Part shown: piece after piece, positions 9,101-10,639 of the stretch
How positions within the stretch are numbered: the first letter of the stretch is position 1
Layout of the letters: each line of letters starts with the position of its first letter
DNA from: Hymenobacter sp.
GTDB taxonomy: Bacteria; Bacteroidota; Bacteroidia; Cytophagales; Hymenobacteraceae
DNA length: 10,639 bases
Assembly: GCA_025362615.1 (NCBI GenBank)
Contig: JANYFQ010000001.1
Coordinates: 1 to 10,639 of the forward strand
Direction: 5' to 3'
The notes under the pieces: generated by a model
What the model saw: only the letters and a program-made list of their open reading frames with translations
What the model was told of the DNA's origin: nothing
The model's database searches: none
Program-made: the position numbers and the translations under genes

Positions 9101-9869
9101 CAAACGTGACCGTGCCGCCCGCCACCGAGCCGCTCGAGGGCGTGATGCCCGTGGGCGAACCCGTGAGCACCAATTGCGGCGAAACCCCCGTGGCCACGCT
9201 CGGCCCTAGGTTGGTTAGTTGCACCGAGTACACGATGGACGAGCCCGGCGTGGCCGCCGTGGGGCCGTTCACCGCAATGGCCACGTCGGCCACTTGCGTG
9301 GCCGTGGTCGTCACGGTGGCGTTGGCGGCCGTGCCGTTGTTGTTGGCCGCGTTGGTGTCGCCGCTGGTGGCCGTGCTCGAGGCCGTGGCCGCGAACGTGC
9401 CGCTGGCCGGCATCAGGATGCGTACGATGCGCGTAAAGCTCGCCCCCGCCGCCAGGTTTTGCGCCGGGAAGGTAGCCACCCCGCTGGTTTGGGTGTATGT
9501 GCCAAATTGCGACTGGCTGACGTTGGTACTGCTATAGCCGGGCGGCAGCTGTACGTTCAGCACCACGTTCGTGGCGGCCCCCGCCGCCGAATTGGACACT
9601 GTGGCCGTGTAGGTCACATAGCTGCCCGCCGGGGCGTTCAATGCGCCGCTCAAGGTGGTCGTCACGTCGATGGCCCAGGCCCGGCCCAGGCTGGTCAGCA
9701 GCAACACCGCCAGCAACCAGCCGAAGCGCCGCTGTCCCCAGCCCGCCGCTGGCACTGCCGCACTGACCGTATCAGCGAACTGCGTACCGCACGGGTCGGC
9801 ACCGGACTCGTTGCCATTGCGCGGCAAAGCCGCCGGCTGCGAGGCGAGTGGACGTAGAATTATATTCAT
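1..9869 (-). CDS. Giant modular secreted surface protein (DUF11-repeat adhesin-like), 3' end beyond window
   Basis: The frame opens at ATG 9867-9869 and reads 3,289 complete codons to the left edge with no stop, so the C-terminus is missing. I see a signal peptide (1-66) and then only extracellular-type beta modules. In order they are: DUF11 x2, Gly-rich module 326-848, DUF11, SdrD-B-like 993-1165, beta-helix-like ~1210-1610, a 'GIDFPIL' module 1603-1733, cadherin-like 1735-1866, SdrD-B-like 1868-2007, Ig-like 2008-2140, DUF11, cadherin-like 2292-2413, Big_9-like 2414-2527, jelly-roll 2529-2713, Big_9-like 2714-2817 and DUF11 x4. Composition is Ala/Gly/Thr/Asn/Val-rich with few Lys and very few Cys, as in secreted adhesins. 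No catalytic motif is visible. Families of this build in Bacteroidota usually end in a type IX secretion sorting domain, which would lie to the left. The ATG has no Shine-Dalgarno sequence and sits in a weak AT hairpin (9859-9872). Role as an adhesin or matrix protein is inferred from architecture only. Confidence 0.93.
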   Translation of the reverse strand, partial: MNIILRPLASQPAALPRNGNESGADPCGTQFADTVSAAVPAAGWGQRRFGWLLAVLLLTSLGRAWAIDVTTTLSGALNAPAGSYVTYTATVSNSAAGAATNVVLNVQLPPGYSSTNVSQSQFGTYTQTSGVATFPAQNLAAGASFTRIVRILMPASGTFAATASSTATSGDTNAANNNGTAANATVTTTATQVADVAIAVNGPTAATPGSSIVYSVQLTNLGPSVATGVSPQLVLTGSPTGITPSSGSVAGGTVTFASGLSLAAGASVAYTVRFTVPAVLGTPVTGKASATATTTNGDPVAANNDGTAAASNVSTAVVSSTPSEVCAAPGISGSLTYAGVAQGVNTYYPGNGNAAAGQNSVPIGTAVTTGSGATISGALAVGDLVLIIQMQGADLNTNNTDGSYGDGDAGDPGFGALGTNYTAGQYEYGVVATTGAGTFTLVSSLTYAYQNAAATATSGQKRFQVIRVPQYQDFTLDPTLAVPLTAPAWNGSTGGILVLDMAGALTLNGKTIDLKGKGFRGGAGRKLGGVGAAAGFSGLDYRTANTVNINGSKGEGLAGTPRYVNPGGTAIALTDLTTAVGYPNGTAVGGGDMGRGAPGNAGGGGTDGSPSDNFDNAGGAGGSNGGTGGQGGNGWRSNLPSGGFGGAPFTQASPSRLVLGGGGGAGSTDGGSLAPANAGNQNVGGQAGNNLTGTSGFVASGAPGGGMVLVRAANVAGAGTIDVSGADMNFVPATEGAGGGGAGGSVLLLSNNTGASALASVIVLAKGGKGGSNLPAGSGPHGPGGGGGGGVAFTSSAVSASSVFDAGANGTTDGGVTYAATPGTKSDAAVRNTVGFDETPLLQSGANCVADLTTTLTGPATVAINSTAVYTVAFTNNGLGTGTFFTRTVTLPANFSLSAQQVTDLQAAYPGSTYTAGTRVITFGNGTGLATNVASGNTASFTFGLTTPGTASAGNSLASALSVDNTRANATYTNQGANTALDGATLSLNVVNTLVTGTVYEDVNYGGGLGRDYATSNTSAQNGGAGFANNAIRRPGAIVELYNTGTGAFVASAVTDANGLYTFPVAASTGYTVRVVNASVTSVRAGATFTGSASVGFASNQLAVQTYNGSTDRVGGEYPGRTDAGANTTSASQSSLTSGSVAAQSLALVTSGAANSNTSGPDFGFNFDVVTNTNASGQGAVAQFVANANALGSETLLAQSGTRRDAANASQPLPAGRETSIFMVPNGNAVNGLRAYNAGTSPGTASQLADAVANVGGTTAQITPAATLTLSGTLTVLDGTTQTANIGNANTGTAAGATATTVGVDGIALAGIQQPEVEISGALTTIVAVEATNAIVRGFAIHGGSGQDVLVGSAASATGYLLENLVVGAVPAGTRPGTNTSNNYGINLPGNSGVGTVQTSFIAYTGSSGLNVNNGTGTAGINQFQFNFFLKNGFLQPGGDGISFGDNGGSGPANVENNSFVNQNSSALQFDISRTAATTVKNNTIQNSGTIGGDAGSVASNLEGAGIVYLLRKGNERGSQADVISLNVIINSEAAGIVVGYGQQNVTISQNSMSGNGGLGIDHIGANFSVVTASPNEKIYGIGDGVTINDGNDPATATADLPNKGIDFPILTSATIVGTDLVVKGYAKPGVTVEVFLRDTDAGNFGEGQTYLGGGVENGAGDGNTLTTTVNYSGTINGLSQGSDNSNTARGFTFTIPIGSLSTAQLTALNANGITGTATLSGAGTSEFSGRVLPNTAPIAQNVSSTATFTASGAAAALNPNLSGTANGTLSNGTANSITNYTIASVPGTGTLTYNNGAGVVPVTAGTVITAAQLASLSYTPAATFSVPSTSFTYTVTDGNGVVSTTNRTGAGTATAGAATYTIPLADLTIAGTVFNDVNGLTGGGTINGTGAGTFGSPAVQAYVSLVSGGTVSGGSVTGGTLVATAAVAANGTYSFGTANGLLANTTYALVLHTTAGGSATAAAPAGYGFVGEGTAAAGDGTPNGLTSISVGTTSVAGANFGLDFLPTAGTATVSAPNPGGTVQYSVVGTGVGGTDFSGTDADPNVTTPAGAISSILLSATFPANATSIVINGVSFTSATYGTATLAQRTLTTNANGSLATGQTLTVDPAAPGNVVFNYSVTDNGGLASANTGSLTINFTAVADVVATISGPATLTGNVATANNAYTVNFSNNGPDAAAGVTRIVTLPVGATLNAAQQAALTAGAVYTAPASTTTSGTIDFTNATGGGAAQNSGTTLTYTFGLVPYNGTGAAASAVTPAVTTATITTTTGQNGATGNDTQSSSAPVQFSPVPAYVTNAAIPSTNGQTAISALTAADQDGTITTFTIQTIPSGVQGTLFYNNAANGTSGIYLPVTGVQTLTPAQAGTLRFDPSGGFAGTVTFTYSATDNQGNASTTYNNGGAIGQGNAVFTIPVTGNGISANNDSNVVPLNTPTPGNVLLNDSNPNGTGLLVSTTATAVAGTTTTVFVGGTATTANGGTVTMASDGSYTYTPATGYLGSDVFAYQVCTSGGTGCVTALVTIRVYDPGTACSSGTGPNLLLNPDFNGTNNGNTAFTTDYGYVSPAANTGSGLVPEGLYAVDVNANSYHPAFRGLGRAAATNAADRFMIVNGAANVVRVYSQTITVVPNRYYTFSAYLNNVLPPGFGGGVPEIGFVINGESTSGTRIINESPDRWVQTSDVWYSGSNTTATFEIRNRSTAFGGNDFGIDDVYFGTCNLAPVANNDLRTTPLNTTIATGFNILTNDTDGDGTITPATVRFSNGTQTITVAGGTFTVDNAGNVTFVPTTGFTGTASVTYTVKDNDNGTSNPGTVSVTVGPPPVDLATAISAASNPTNAGAAQTLTVTASNNGPATPGNPAIATNVVQTVQLPAGLSGVSFGTPTVGTGATLVATGPGSTPSYNSTTGLVTFPTIASQAPGATGNVAFTISYNTPAAGPYAAVASVTSTTINGETDPSNNTAALTLAVNPQFDLVTTISGPTSAVAGNAITYTVTSANNGPSNAPGAVQTVTGLPTGLGQVFVSNNGYYNASGASQTVYFDGTRFTTTNPGGGATAYTLAAGGVIFPPVASFPNGQLVSNTISFVAPASGTSIVPVAVISPNTTGAGETNTANNTAGLNGLTGGSTTTTTAPAGTLANVSTTVSTNAASTTAGSSVTVTANYANAGPDAAATVAPTVTLQPGLTVTGLPVGATYNSTTGVVTLPTTTSLASAGAVSYSFSFVAPATGPVAVISSVSSATADPVMADNVATTIVNITPSADVATAISGPATVLAGQPVAYDITTRNNGAATATGLV
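120..497 (-). repeat. DUF11 repeat 7 (residues 3125-3250)
   Basis: NVSTTVSTNAASTTAGSSV, VTANYANAGPDAAATVAP and LQPGLTVTGLPVGATYN, closing with ATADPVMADNVATTIVNIT. It is DUF11-like with a NAGPDAAATV motif, and directly adjoins repeats 6 and 8. Confidence 0.82.
498..977 (-). repeat. DUF11 repeat 6 (residues 2965-3124)
   Basis: FDLVTTISGPTSAVAGNA, YTVTSANNGPSNAPGAV, TGLPTGL and closing TGAGETNTANNTAGL. It carries an extra loop (VSNNGYYNASGASQTVYFDG) that the other repeats lack and that makes this unit the longest of the C-terminal array. Confidence 0.85.
978..1418 (-). repeat. DUF11 repeat 5 (residues 2818-2964)
   Basis: VDLATAISAASNPTNAGAAQ, then LTVTASNNGPATPGNPAIAT, then VQTVQLPAGLSGV, and closing TTINGETDPSNNTAALTLAV. 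All DUF11 landmarks are present. It opens the C-terminal array, where repeats follow one another with no inserted domain. Confidence 0.85.
1419..1730 (-). other. Big_9-like Ig module 2 (residues 2714-2817)
   Basis: LAPVANNDLRTTPLNTTIA, then ILTNDTDGDGTITP, a NVTFVPTTGFTGTASVTYTV ladder and a closing GTVSVTVGPPP linker. The NDTDGDG acidic turn (2741-2747) and 'N-N-D..T-x-x-N-T' opening are classic for this module and suggest Ca2+ binding. The triple-Pro linker separates it from the C-terminal DUF11 array. Confidence 0.8.
1731..2285 (-). other. Jelly-roll carbohydrate-binding-like domain (residues 2529-2713)
   Basis: LLLNPDFNGTNNGNTAFTTD opens the domain in the manner of 'N-G-D-F' jelly-rolls. 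YSQTITVVPNRYYTFSAYL, then RWVQTSDVWYSGSNTTATFE and GNDFGIDDVYF complete the pattern of CBM4/9-like or galactose-binding-like folds found in Bacteroidota secreted proteins. The closing G-N-D-F-x-I-D-D-V-x-F strand is the best marker. Cys2529 and Cys2713 lie just outside the first and last strands. Sugar binding is plausible but ligand residues cannot be assigned by eye. Confidence 0.75.
2289..2630 (-). other. Big_9-like Ig module 1 (residues 2414-2527)
   Basis: The signature is clear: NDSNVVPLNTPTPGNVLLND, then a central ANGGTVTMASDGSYTYTPA and GYLGSDVFAYQVC. This is the N-x-D, N-D, 'G-x-Y-T-Y-x-P-x-x-x-x-x-G-x-D-x-F-x-Y' pattern of bacterial Ig domains of the Big_9 (cadherin-like) type. Cys2506 and Cys2513 sit on the last two strands and could form a disulfide hairpin. 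Confidence 0.75.
2631..2996 (-). other. Cadherin-like module 2 (residues 2292-2413)
   Basis: Contains ALTAADQDGTITTFTIQTIP, a DQDG acidic turn typical of Ca2+-binding cadherin-like folds, then LTPAQAGTLRFDPSGGF and VTFTYSATDNQGNAS. This is a clear match in pattern to bacterial cadherin-like repeats. It follows DUF11 repeat 4 and precedes the Big_9-like unit. Confidence 0.65.
2997..3449 (-). repeat. DUF11 repeat 4 (residues 2141-2291)
   Basis: AVADVVATISGPATLTGN, then YTVNFSNNGPDAAAGVTR with the canonical NNGPDAAAGV motif, then IVTLPVGATLNAAQQAAL. It shares the 'LNAAQQ..L..GAVYTA' insertion with repeat 3. A T-rich tail (TTATITTTTGQNGATGNDTQ) replaces the usual NN ending. Confidence 0.8.
3450..3848 (-). 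other. Ig-like module (residues 2008-2140)
   Basis: This stretch of about 130 residues between the second SdrD-B-like domain and DUF11 repeat 4 ends with VVFNYSVTDNGGLAS and NTGSLTINF, the last strands typical of Ig/cadherin-like bacterial modules. The first half (VQYSVVGTGVGGTDFSGTD) is not diagnostic. The assignment rests on the terminal strands and the position in the array. Confidence 0.5.
3849..4268 (-). other. SdrD-B-like domain 2 (residues 1868-2007)
   Basis: It opens with TIAGTVFNDVNGLTGG, contains LVSGGTVSGGSVTGGTLVATAAV and NGTYSFGTANGLL, and closes with GANFGLDF. The opening and the closing 'NFGLDF' match the SdrD-B / CarboxypepD_reg-like pattern seen in domain 1, but the internal sequence is far more Gly/Ala/Thr-rich. 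Its neighbours are cadherin-like and Ig-like modules, so a stalk role is likely. Confidence 0.65.
4272..4667 (-). other. Cadherin-like / tandem Ig-type module 1 (residues 1735-1866)
   Basis: NTAPIAQNV is the standard opening of bacterial cadherin-like or Big-type modules. It is followed by ITNYTIASVPGTGTL, a 'TAAQLASLSYTPAATF' linker and SFTYTVTDGNGVVS, the usual last strand pair. It resembles the second cadherin-like module (2292-2413), which also carries a TPAQAGTLRFDPSGGF segment. Confidence 0.65.
4671..5063 (-). other. 'GIDFPIL' beta module after the helix (residues 1603-1733)
   Basis: NKGIDFPILTSATIVGTDLVVKGYA followed by VTVEVFLRDTD and GEGQTYLGGG is a beta-sandwich segment that I associate with the end of beta-helix regions in large Bacteroidota surface proteins. 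There, 'GIDYP' marks the transition and the strand pair V-x-G-x-A / V-E-V-F follows. I cannot give a family name. It leads into the cadherin-like module at residue 1735. Confidence 0.5.
5040..6242 (-). other. Right-handed beta-helix-like region (residues ~1210-1610)
   Basis: Short strands separated by Asn-rich turns recur: NAIVRGFAIHGGSGQD, YLLENLVVG, VENNSFVNQNSSALQFD, TVKNNTIQNSG, LNVIINSEAAGIVVG and NVTISQNSMSGNGGLGID. This is the usual look of parallel beta-helix (PbH1/NosD-like) coils, with 'N-N-x-I/F' rungs. The segment before it (ETSIFMVPNGNAVNGLRAYN) resembles the N-terminal cap of such domains. No catalytic triad of a known polysaccharide lyase or glycoside hydrolase stands out, so binding or structural use is as likely as enzymatic use. 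Boundaries are approximate. Confidence 0.7.
6375..6893 (-). other. SdrD-B-like / CNA-B-like domain 1 (residues 993-1165)
   Basis: The signature VTGTVYEDVNYGGG (995-1008) followed by PGAIVELYNTGTGAFV and TDANGLYTFP is the pattern of SdrD-B or carboxypeptidase-regulatory-like beta-sandwiches: a G-x-V-(F/Y)-x-D opening, then x-V-x-L-Y, then T-D-x-x-G-x-Y-x-F. It ends near GPDFGFNFD. Such domains act as stalk or spacer units in surface proteins. It directly precedes the beta-helix-like region. Confidence 0.75.
6894..7325 (-). repeat. DUF11 repeat 3 (residues 849-992)
   Basis: It opens VADLTTTLTGPATV, then YTVAFTNNGLGTGTFF and a TRTVTLPANFSLSAQQ stretch. This is DUF11-like but longer, with an inserted 'AQQV..LQAAYPGSTY' segment also seen in repeat 4 ('AAQQAALTAGAVY'). 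Repeats 3 and 4 therefore look like one subfamily. The final NN signature is replaced by TNQGANTALDGA. Confidence 0.7.
7326..8894 (-). other. Cys-bracketed IIQMQG / Gly-rich module (residues 326-848)
   Basis: The module starts at Cys326 (CAAPG) and ends at Cys848 (CVADL), where DUF11 repeat 3 resumes. Its first half (326-577) holds a hydrophobic strand GDLVLIIQMQGADLN (382-396) followed by an acidic Gly loop DGSYGDGDAGDPG (401-413) that could bind Ca2+. A strand VIRVPQYQDF and a beta-ladder-like LTLNGKTIDLKGKGFRGG stretch follow. The second half (about 578-792) is Gly-rich with many GG and GGGG runs and a stretch of seven Gly (784-790, bases 7500-7520). From memory, IIQMQ-type segments with Gly-rich tails recur in giant DUF11 proteins, but I know no named family for them. 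A solenoid or Gly-rich beta-roll is my guess. Confidence 0.65.
8895..9302 (-). repeat. DUF11 repeat 2 (residues 190-325)
   Basis: It begins VADVAIAVNGP, carries the canonical YSVQLTNLGPSVATGV stretch and ends with the GDPVAANNDGTA signature. This is a textbook DUF11 pattern, directly adjacent to repeat 1. It is followed by Cys326, which opens the Gly-rich module. Confidence 0.85.
9303..9671 (-). repeat. DUF11 repeat 1 (residues 67-189)
   Basis: This is a beta-sandwich repeat of the DUF11 / 'conserved repeat domain' type. It opens with an IDVTTTLSG strand, has a YTATVSN strand, LPPGY in the middle, and closes with the typical SGDTNAANN signature before the next repeat. The usual NxGP motif is degraded here to NSAAGAATNV. 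It is the first folded module after the signal peptide. Confidence 0.8.
9672..9869 (-). other. Signal peptide with long N-terminal extension (residues 1-66)
   Basis: Residues 47-48 are Arg-Arg, followed by a hydrophobic core FGWLLAVLLLTSLG (49-62) and the small-x-small motif Ala64-Trp65-Ala66, so signal peptidase I would cut before Ile67, where the first DUF11 repeat begins. The n-region is about 48 residues long and polar, much longer than usual. An in-frame GTG at 9753-9755 (Val39) would give an ordinary signal peptide of 28 residues. The ATG at 9867-9869 is preferred because the coding character and frame hold from there and AT-rich leader DNA begins immediately upstream. Cys27 in the extension is not in a lipobox. 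Confidence 0.75.
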
Positions 9870-10293
9870 AATATTAAAAAGCAGAAGGCAAAAATAAAAA
9901 GGCAGGAGTTCGAGAGAAATCAGGGAAGGGCTAAAAAGGCACACTTGCCGATTGTACAAAATTATCGGTCACAAAACCCTGAAAGTGGCCAAACCCGATA
10001 AGACGGGCACCATGGCCGGTGAAACCGTTTTCCTGCCGGGCCAATGCCGCCCAAGCCGCCGATGTCGGCACTCAAATCGGTAGCCGACAGCCCCCAACCG
10101 AGCCAGCGGGGCGCACACACGAGCTAATAAAGAGGGGGTGGATTCGCGCTGGTGTGCTGTTTTACCCCGCTGGAAAGCCACTTTTTCAGGCAAACAATTC
10201 CCCGCGCAAAACAGTACCCTGCCGACACTGGCTAAGCTAACAATCAATTTATTGCCCAAAAAATCAGCTCCAGGCGGGCCATCAGCGGCCGGC
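9870..10293. other. Gene-free intergenic stretch with inverted repeats
   Basis: These 424 bases between the small ORF and the giant gene hold no convincing gene. They are AT-rich near both ends (about 9870-9900 and 10225-10265) and GC-rich in the middle. Two inverted repeats abut: TGTCGGC/GCCGACA (10063-10069 and 10083-10089) and GCCCC/GGGGC (10090-10094 and 10108-10112). The first overlaps a short palindrome GCCGATGTCGGC (10058-10069), so two alternative hairpins compete for the same arm. The putative promoter is at 9957-9964. An ATG frame on the minus strand (9969-10259) has no family resemblance and poor codon character and is not called. Confidence 0.55.
9957..9964 (-). promoter_or_regulatory. 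Putative Bacteroidota -7 promoter element for the giant gene
   Basis: On the minus strand this reads TAATTTTG, a perfect TAnnTTTG, the -7 consensus of the primary Bacteroidota sigma factor. Transcription would start a few bases downstream and leave a leader of about 80 bases before the ATG. The -33 side is poor: the nearest TTTG (9990-9993) is 25 bases upstream, longer than the usual spacing. A second TAnnTTTG match (TATTTTTG, 9889-9896) lies only 19 bases before the ATG but has no TTG upstream. Confidence 0.42.
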
Positions 10294-10491
10294 CTACGCC
10301 GGGCGGCTGTACCACGCCAGGGCTTCGAGGGCGGCGGTGTCGGTCGCGGCTTCCACTACTTCATCGAGCACGGTCTGAATCTCGGCCTCCGACCAGTCAT
10401 CGGCTTCGGCAGCCTTCACCCAGTCGGCCAGGGCGGCGAAGCGGGAAAGGCGGGGCGGGCAGCTCCAAACAAGTTTTTTGCGGATGTTCAT
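10294..10491 (-). CDS. Small hypothetical protein, 65 residues
   Basis: ATG at 10489-10491, TAG at 10294-10296. The product begins MNIRKKLVWSCPPRLSRF, then a predicted acidic helical stretch rich in Ala, Glu, Asp and Trp (ALADWVKAAEADDWSEAEIQ, then TVLDEVVEAATDTAALEALA), and ends WYSRPA. The basic start and acidic amphipathic helices suggest a small cytosolic, possibly partner-binding protein. I do not recognise a family. The frame extends upstream to an ATG at 10594-10596, but that start would put the terminator hairpin at 10532-10558 inside the gene, so the internal ATG is chosen. A degenerate promoter (TTTG at 10527-10530, GACCTTTG at 10497-10504, spacing 22) lies directly upstream. No Shine-Dalgarno sequence is seen. 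It is separated from the giant gene by 424 bases and is probably not co-transcribed with it. Confidence 0.55.
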   Translation of the reverse strand: MNIRKKLVWSCPPRLSRFAALADWVKAAEADDWSEAEIQTVLDEVVEAATDTAALEALAWYSRPA

Positions 10492-10496
10492 CGGCG

Positions 10497-10530
10497 CAAA
10501 GGTCGGCAAAGCGGGCCAGACCGGCACAAA
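10497..10530 (-). promoter_or_regulatory. Degenerate Bacteroidota promoter before the small ORF
   Basis: Minus strand TTTG (10527-10530) and GACCTTTG (10497-10504) are 22 bases apart and resemble the -33 TTG and -7 TAnnTTTG pair, with TA changed to GA. The -7 match ends only five bases before the ATG, so the transcript would be nearly leaderless. The -33 element overlaps the T-tract of the upstream terminator. Confidence 0.28.
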
Positions 10531-10558
10531 AAAGGAGCCGCCCGGTGGGCGGCTCCTT
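10528..10558 (-). terminator. Intrinsic terminator for a minus-strand gene beyond the right edge
   Basis: A perfect 12-bp stem, AAGGAGCCGCCC (10532-10543) with GGGCGGCTCCTT (10547-10558), has a 3-base loop. On the minus strand it is followed by a run of six T (10533-10528). The geometry fits Rho-independent termination of leftward transcription. It implies that a gene on the same strand ends just outside the window and that the 65-codon ORF is a separate transcription unit. Confidence 0.8.
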
Positions 10559-10601
10559 GACACATACCCGAACCAACGCAGCGCAGGTGTGGACACGATT
10601 A

Positions 10602-10634
10602 GCGGGCGGGCGGCAAAAAAAGCCGCCCGCCCGC
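10602..10634. repeat. Perfect 13-bp GC-only inverted repeat with A7 loop
   Basis: GCGGGCGGGCGGC (10602-10614) and GCCGCCCGCCCGC (10622-10634) pair perfectly around AAAAAAA (10615-10621). All 26 arm bases are G or C. It stands about 44 bases upstream, in the leftward sense, of the terminator at 10528-10558 and shares the GCCGCCC core with it. The T-run is in the loop rather than after the stem, so it is not a standard terminator as seen. It may be part of one whose other arm lies outside the window. Confidence 0.75.
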
Positions 10635-10639
10635 GCCGC

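Noticed and set aside
6273..9209. 978-codon plus-strand ORF
   Set aside because: Same register and same reason as above; it also overlaps the Gly-rich module, whose complement reads as Ala/His/Arg-rich nonsense.
9753..9755. GTG at Val39 as the start of the giant protein
   Set aside because: Would give a normal-length signal peptide, but no initiation signal precedes it, and the ATG at 9867-9869 borders the AT-rich leader; kept only as an alternative.
10060..10115. tRNA-like string (TGGCTCGGTTGG on the minus strand) resembling a D-arm
   Set aside because: No T-loop GTTCRA, anticodon arm or acceptor pairing can be placed around it.
9969..10259. 96-codon minus-strand ORF in the intergenic stretch
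   Set aside because: No recognisable motif, mixed basic low-quality composition, no ribosome or promoter signal, and it overlaps the putative promoter region; the reading frame is probably chance.
10257..10293. T6 run after the small ORF as an intrinsic terminator
   Set aside because: The only stem nearby (GGCCGGCC with GGCCCGCC) has a mismatch and ends about eight bases before the T-run; too weak to call.
10294..10596. Longer 100-residue version of the small ORF
   Set aside because: The extra 35 codons would run across the perfect terminator hairpin at 10532-10558, so the internal ATG at 10489-10491 is the better start.
1..10639. CRISPR array, IS element, phage or defence genes
   Set aside because: No short regularly spaced direct repeats, transposase, integrase or nuclease motif found on either strand; the periodic signal comes from protein repeats.

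Overview
The window is GC-rich, with short AT-rich islands only between genes. It looks like a piece of chromosome from a high-GC member of the Bacteroidota, most likely Hymenobacter or a close relative in the Cytophagales. The reasons are a giant secreted protein built from DUF11, SdrD-B-like, beta-helix, Ig/cadherin-like and jelly-roll modules, a perfect TAnnTTTG promoter element upstream of it, and translation starts without a Shine-Dalgarno sequence. The genus is an inference from style; no marker gene is present.

Layout: everything I can support lies on the minus strand, so it reads from right to left. At the right edge (10602-10634) is a perfect 13-bp inverted repeat with an A7 loop. 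Next is a strong intrinsic terminator (10528-10558), facing left, which should end an upstream gene outside the window. Then comes a small ORF of 65 codons (10294-10491) with no recognised family. A gene-free stretch of 424 bases (9870-10293) carries two adjacent inverted repeats and the putative promoter. From 9869 to the left edge, one open reading frame runs without a stop: 3,289 complete codons, still open at base 1, so the C-terminus is missing.

The giant protein has a signal peptide with an unusually long n-region (residues 1-66), followed by two DUF11 repeats and a Cys-bracketed Gly-rich module (326-848). Next are a third DUF11 repeat, an SdrD-B-like domain and a beta-helix-like region (about 1210-1610). 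A run of Ig/cadherin-like, SdrD-B-like and DUF11 modules follows, then a Cys-bracketed carbohydrate-binding-like jelly-roll (2529-2713), another Ig-like module and at least four more DUF11 repeats. It is most likely an exported cell-surface or matrix adhesin. Export through the type IX system is expected for this group, but the C-terminal sorting domain that would prove it lies beyond the left edge.

I see no phage, IS element, CRISPR, toxin-antitoxin or defence system. The very long plus-strand ORFs (348-5903 and 6273-9209) are codon-for-codon mirrors of the giant gene, not genes. The most interesting observations are the paired placement of the only six cysteines in the mature protein, the unclassified IIQMQG/Gly-rich module, and the structured intergenic region.
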